Below, piece after piece: positions 61,701-64,000 of a stretch of 64,000 bases of DNA (the stretch's first letter is position 1; each line of letters opens with the position of its first letter). Below the pieces are notes generated by a model. The model made no database searches, was not told where the DNA came from, and saw only the letters and a program-made list of their open reading frames with translations. The translations under genes were made by a program, and so were the position numbers. Origin of the DNA: Mitsuokella multacida DSM 20544 (GTDB lineage: Bacteria > Bacillota > Negativicutes > Selenomonadales > Selenomonadaceae); contig NZ_GG697141.2 of NCBI RefSeq assembly GCF_000155955.1, forward strand, positions 1,417,566-1,481,565, given 5' to 3'.

Positions 61701-64000
61701 GACAACGATGCTGTTGTCATCGACGTACAGGGCAAGAATGGTTCGTTCAAGAATCTGACGACGGCAGAGAAGAATGCCATCAAGACGGGCAAAGACGGCA
61801 ACTGGAAAGTCTATTCCTACTCGCCAGATGCCGATACGTTCTCGCCAGATGCCGATACGTTCGGCACGAACCTCAACAGTGGCACAAACGCACAGTGGGG
61901 CGCAACGAGTACTTCGTATTCGGCAAGTGAAAACGACGGCAACAAGTACATCTTCCAGGTAAAGCCGACTGTCTATGTCACCGCCAAAGACATGAAGAAA
62001 GTCTATGGCGAAGAACTGACGAATGACAATGTCACGACCACCGCTGAAGCAACCTTTACCGGACAGGATAACAAAGAGCATAACGTCAACGAATATACAG
62101 ATGCCTTCAACGAAGGCAACGTAGCCGACTACTACAATGGCAGCGGCACGTTCACGAGCGAAGGCTGGGCAAAGACCGCAACGCGTACGGGCGGCGTCAA
62201 AGCACCGGCCAGTGAACCCAAGAACAATGCGATTTACAACATCAAAGCCACTTCAGATAGCTACAATCTGACGGATCTTGGTAAAACGAGCGGCTATGCC
62301 GATGCAACCACAAAAGATGGCGGCACCGTCGAGATTTTCAGACGCCAGATCAACGTCAACGGCAGCGGCAGCCAGACCTACGGCAACGCAACCATCAACG
62401 ACTGGAAACTCACTGCATCGCTCACCGGCGATCAGGAAGGCGTACCGAGCGGCGCCGACGCCATTGTCAATGACGATAAGCTCGACGAGAGCACCGGTAA
62501 CCTTTCCATCAAGTCCGGCAGCAGCTATGCTGAGAATCAGGCCGGTCGTACGACAGCAGACGCTAACCCAGATCCGTATGAAGATGCTGTCAACATGAAA
62601 AATGTCGGCTTCGAGAATGGTGCAGGCGTCAACTACGAAATCGTCAAGGCACAGGGTGACCTTAAAGTCAACAAAGCAGCGCTTACGATTAATACGGAAG
62701 ACAAGACGACGACGTATGGTACGGTCGACAAGGACTTCAAGTCGGATATCAAGGGCCTGACGAACGGCGACGATAAGTCGATCGTGAACCTGACGTATGC
62801 GACGAAGGGTTACCTCAGCGATACGAAGACGAACGACGTTGGTGACTATGACATCAATACGAGCGTCAACGAGCTGAAGAACTATGACGTCAAGACGAAC
62901 ACGGCGAAACTGCACATCAATAAGGCAGCGCTGTTCGTTAATACGGACGACAAGACGACGACGTACGGCACGGTCGACAAGGCGTTCACGTCGGATATCC
63001 AGGGCTTGACGAATGGCGACGATGCGTCGATCGTGAACCTGACGTATGCGACGAAGGGTTACCTCAGCGATACGAAGACGAACGACGTTGGTGACTATGA
63101 CATCAATACGGGCGTCAACGAGCTGAAGAACTATGACGTCAAGACGAACACGGCGAAACTGCACATCAATAAGGCAGCGCTGTTCGTCAATACGGACGAC
63201 AAGACGACGACGTACGGCACGGTCGACAAGGCGTTCACGTCGGATATCCAGGGCTTGACGAATGGCGACGATGCGTCGATCGTGAACCTGACGTATGCGA
63301 CGAAGGGTTACCTCAGCGACACGAAGACGAACGACGTTGGTGACTATGACATCACGACGAGCGTCAACGAGCTGAAGAACTATGACGTCAAGACGAACAC
63401 GGCGAAACTGCACATCAATAAGGCAGCGCTGTTCGTCAATACGGACGACAAGACGACGACGTACGGCACGGTCGACAAGGCGTTCACGTCGGATATCCAG
63501 GGCTTGACGAATGGCGACGATGCGTCGATCGTGAACCTGACGTATGCGACGAAGGGTTACCTCAGCGACACGAAGACGAACGACGTTGGTGACTATGACA
63601 TCACGACGAGCGTCAACGAGCTGAAGAACTATGACGTCAAGACGAACACGGCGAAACTGCACATCAATAAGGCAGCGCTGTTCGTTAATACGGACGACAA
63701 GACGACGACGTACGGCACGGTCGACAAGGCGTTCACGTCGGATATCCAGGGCTTGACGAATGGCGACGATGCGTCGATCGTGAACCTGACGTATGCGACG
63801 AAGGGTTACCTCAGCAATACGAAGACGAACGACGTTGGTGACTATGACATCAATACGAGCGTCAACGAGCTGAAGAACTATGACGTCAAGACGAACACGG
63901 CGAAACTGCACATCAATAAGGCAGCGCTGTTCGTCAATACGGACGACAAGACGACGACGTATGGCACGGTCGACAAGGCGTTCACGCCGGATATCCAGGG
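58785..64000 (+). CDS. two-partner secretion exoprotein (TpsA) with MBG-like repeats, partial
   Basis: The gene starts at 58785 and runs off the window without a stop: at least 1738 residues. An extended signal peptide (about 1-33; MKRAMRRRKTWQRQAAAITA ... YAMPQG) precedes the TPS secretion domain with the hallmark VYVINPNGVLFGKNASVDVGSLVAST (about 107-132). Haemagglutinin-type beta-helix repeats and two threonine/glycine-rich insertions follow (about 280-1050). After a diverged MBG-like unit near 1063 come at least six tandem 83-residue MBG-like units from residue 1298 on. I checked the frame at several points and found no shift. It is secreted by the pore encoded upstream and is probably a surface adhesin. 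GAGGGGAACC precedes the ATG. Confidence 0.92.
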   Translation, partial: MKRAMRRRKTWQRQAAAITAAMMAMSVGGIAYAMPQGEVIRSGKGEITRQDKDMTVNQDSKRLAIDWSGFDIANDERVTFRQPDKDSVALNRVVGDAASVIDGTLSGNGHVYVINPNGVLFGKNASVDVGSLVASTARISDSDMTNFANADGITMAIPEDSSAKVINAGTIRAEGGLVVLHAAEVENSGTITNPEGTTALAAARNLSLSADTAGKINFTVDGALAKAKALNSGMLKADGGYLVMTARSAGDVMSTVVNNTGTMEAKTLRQNEKGEILLDGGDNGIVELNGTLDVSGMEAGQSAGSIKAIGAETHVEDGATLHAIGAVDGGLIETSGDYLEIGDNVDIDAAGKTGKAGEWLLDPLDVVISASRPDNATAGNATDNTDGRSYSLGNVTNESRTSWVNSKTVSQLLSKGTNVRVESADINKAASISVNSTIEKTGTKEASFTLEAQRNITINKDITAKDGKLNVTLNSDTDGDAIGAVIINANIKTNGGNFTSGSGGTRHYDRYNRLIGAGDPSKGTVGTYFGNGGATGNRSVTTNGGAVNLYGDVAIGLNGGKLTIDTTKEDGTGGLVNITGTIESGNSYTLYYQGKAGWDDLVKKYAMEHGFETTATKYTGTRAKKIELGDTYYTISEDGLSIEWHQAGWRDTDVIGTTQYTSYKTSRVTINRTYTAEEYNRLSATNKSDMSHRIANSWEAAKWLAQNGTGGGSAVNDTYLATITSSLENSLAAPPGEIPLFVGGKGSGSSVSPIDSEHRDGYYWVTGPEGEAPGGKGTKFADNSGTPLQNYYAKWHTGDSETSHSTTTEPNNSGPYVTVGYGVTSNWDDVATSAGTTKGFVQEKNLAHSGLEVQAGSGRVDLKGNAGLSVGLKNLTINTTGNVTVGGGKSAAGTTYTGQIRTDEGVSIHGADVTVGDRITSINNGVDIQATGNIHVDGITAHENINLTTTGENGVIELDSEYNDGSLKTDSQDNDAVVIDVQGKNGSFKNLTTAEKNAIKTGKDGNWKVYSYSPDADTFSPDADTFGTNLNSGTNAQWGATSTSYSASENDGNKYIFQVKPTVYVTAKDMKKVYGEELTNDNVTTTAEATFTGQDNKEHNVNEYTDAFNEGNVADYYNGSGTFTSEGWAKTATRTGGVKAPASEPKNNAIYNIKATSDSYNLTDLGKTSGYADATTKDGGTVEIFRRQINVNGSGSQTYGNATINDWKLTASLTGDQEGVPSGADAIVNDDKLDESTGNLSIKSGSSYAENQAGRTTADANPDPYEDAVNMKNVGFENGAGVNYEIVKAQGDLKVNKAALTINTEDKTTTYGTVDKDFKSDIKGLTNGDDKSIVNLTYATKGYLSDTKTNDVGDYDINTSVNELKNYDVKTNTAKLHINKAALFVNTDDKTTTYGTVDKAFTSDIQGLTNGDDASIVNLTYATKGYLSDTKTNDVGDYDINTGVNELKNYDVKTNTAKLHINKAALFVNTDDKTTTYGTVDKAFTSDIQGLTNGDDASIVNLTYATKGYLSDTKTNDVGDYDITTSVNELKNYDVKTNTAKLHINKAALFVNTDDKTTTYGTVDKAFTSDIQGLTNGDDASIVNLTYATKGYLSDTKTNDVGDYDITTSVNELKNYDVKTNTAKLHINKAALFVNTDDKTTTYGTVDKAFTSDIQGLTNGDDASIVNLTYATKGYLSNTKTNDVGDYDINTSVNELKNYDVKTNTAKLHINKAALFVNTDDKTTTYGTVDKAFTPDIQ
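61821..61862 (+). repeat. 21-bp tandem duplication inside tpsA
   Basis: A 21-base unit (starts TCGCCAGATGCCGATACG) occurs twice in a row, encoding SPDADTF twice. It keeps the frame, so it is a small in-frame slippage product. Confidence 0.9.
62676..64000 (+). repeat. tandem 249-bp repeat array encoding MBG-like domains
   Basis: Units begin at 62676, 62925, 63174, 63423, 63672 and 63921 (last one cut by the window end), each exactly 249 bases or 83 codons. The first unit differs in its 5' part but becomes almost identical to the others from about its midpoint. The units at 63174 and 63423 are identical as far as I can read. Each unit reads LFVNTDDKTTTYGTVDKAF ... GDYDI ... NYDVKTNTAKLHINKA, the pattern of MBG/YDG-type beta domains found in bacterial adhesins. 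Confidence 0.93.

Noticed and set aside
62253..63911. Minus-strand 552-codon repetitive open frame
   Set aside because: It is the complement of the 249-bp MBG repeat array, which reads in frame with the TPS signal peptide and secretion domain on the plus strand.
62676..64000. Regular repeats as a possible CRISPR array
   Set aside because: The unit is 249 bases without variable spacers, and it codes for a domain in an open frame. No cas genes are near.

Overview
The window looks like a chromosomal segment of a diderm firmicute of class Negativicutes (Selenomonadales, close to Mitsuokella or Selenomonas). That is an inference from high-GC coding sequence with short AT-rich gaps, firmicute-type ribosome binding sites and frequent TTG starts, combined with true outer-membrane machinery: a two-partner secretion pore ending in Phe and its large exoprotein. 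No 16S gene is present, so the genus is a guess. No phage, CRISPR array or plasmid genes were seen. One complete IS30-type insertion sequence is present.

Region 1 (1-9.8 kb and 14.3-21.4 kb) is a myo-inositol catabolic island: the end of an iolJ-like aldolase, iolC, iolB, iolD and iolE, a GntP-family permease and an EamA exporter, then a GPH-type sugar:cation symporter followed by a cytidylate-kinase-like gene. After an interruption by the IS30 element and an arsenite module (arsR, acr3), the island continues with an EamA exporter, three AraC-type regulators, iolI, two different iolG-type dehydrogenases and a second GPH symporter of identical length. Together these cover inositol uptake, oxidation, dehydration, ring opening, isomerisation, phosphorylation and aldol cleavage. 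No iolA and no DeoR-type iolR lie in view.

Region 2 (21.7-30.5 kb) looks like an amine or omega-amino-acid fermentation cluster: an XRE-cupin regulator of PuuR type, a strong promoter with a short attenuator-like leader, a class III aminotransferase, a second cytidylate-kinase-like gene, an APC permease and an iron-dependent alcohol dehydrogenase. A second iron alcohol dehydrogenase is divergent from a LysR regulator, followed by a variant RpiB.

Region 3 (30.6-35.1 kb) has two identical tRNA-Thr(CGT) genes, a secreted TPR protein, and a copper module: csoR with two operator-like sites, and a CopA ATPase with an extra CopZ-like domain fused at its C-terminus.

Region 4 (35.2-42.3 kb) is a sigma-54-controlled mannose-family PTS: a LevR-type activator, a clear -24/-12 promoter, EIIA, EIIB, EIIC and EIID, then 6-phosphofructokinase. 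The rpoN gene lies further along (53.3 kb), beside a hexokinase of the eukaryotic-type fold family. A roughly 460 bp element of nested inverted repeats sits between pfkA and lysA.

Region 5 (42.8-56.4 kb) is mostly housekeeping: lysA, a DUF1232 protein, topB, a DEFD-variant RNA helicase, a CorC/HlyC-type membrane protein, an ABC-F ATPase, hexokinase, rpoN and a type II NADH dehydrogenase.

Region 6 (56.6-64 kb) is a two-partner secretion system: a TpsB pore and a TpsA exoprotein that runs off the window and carries at least six tandem 83-residue MBG-like repeats.
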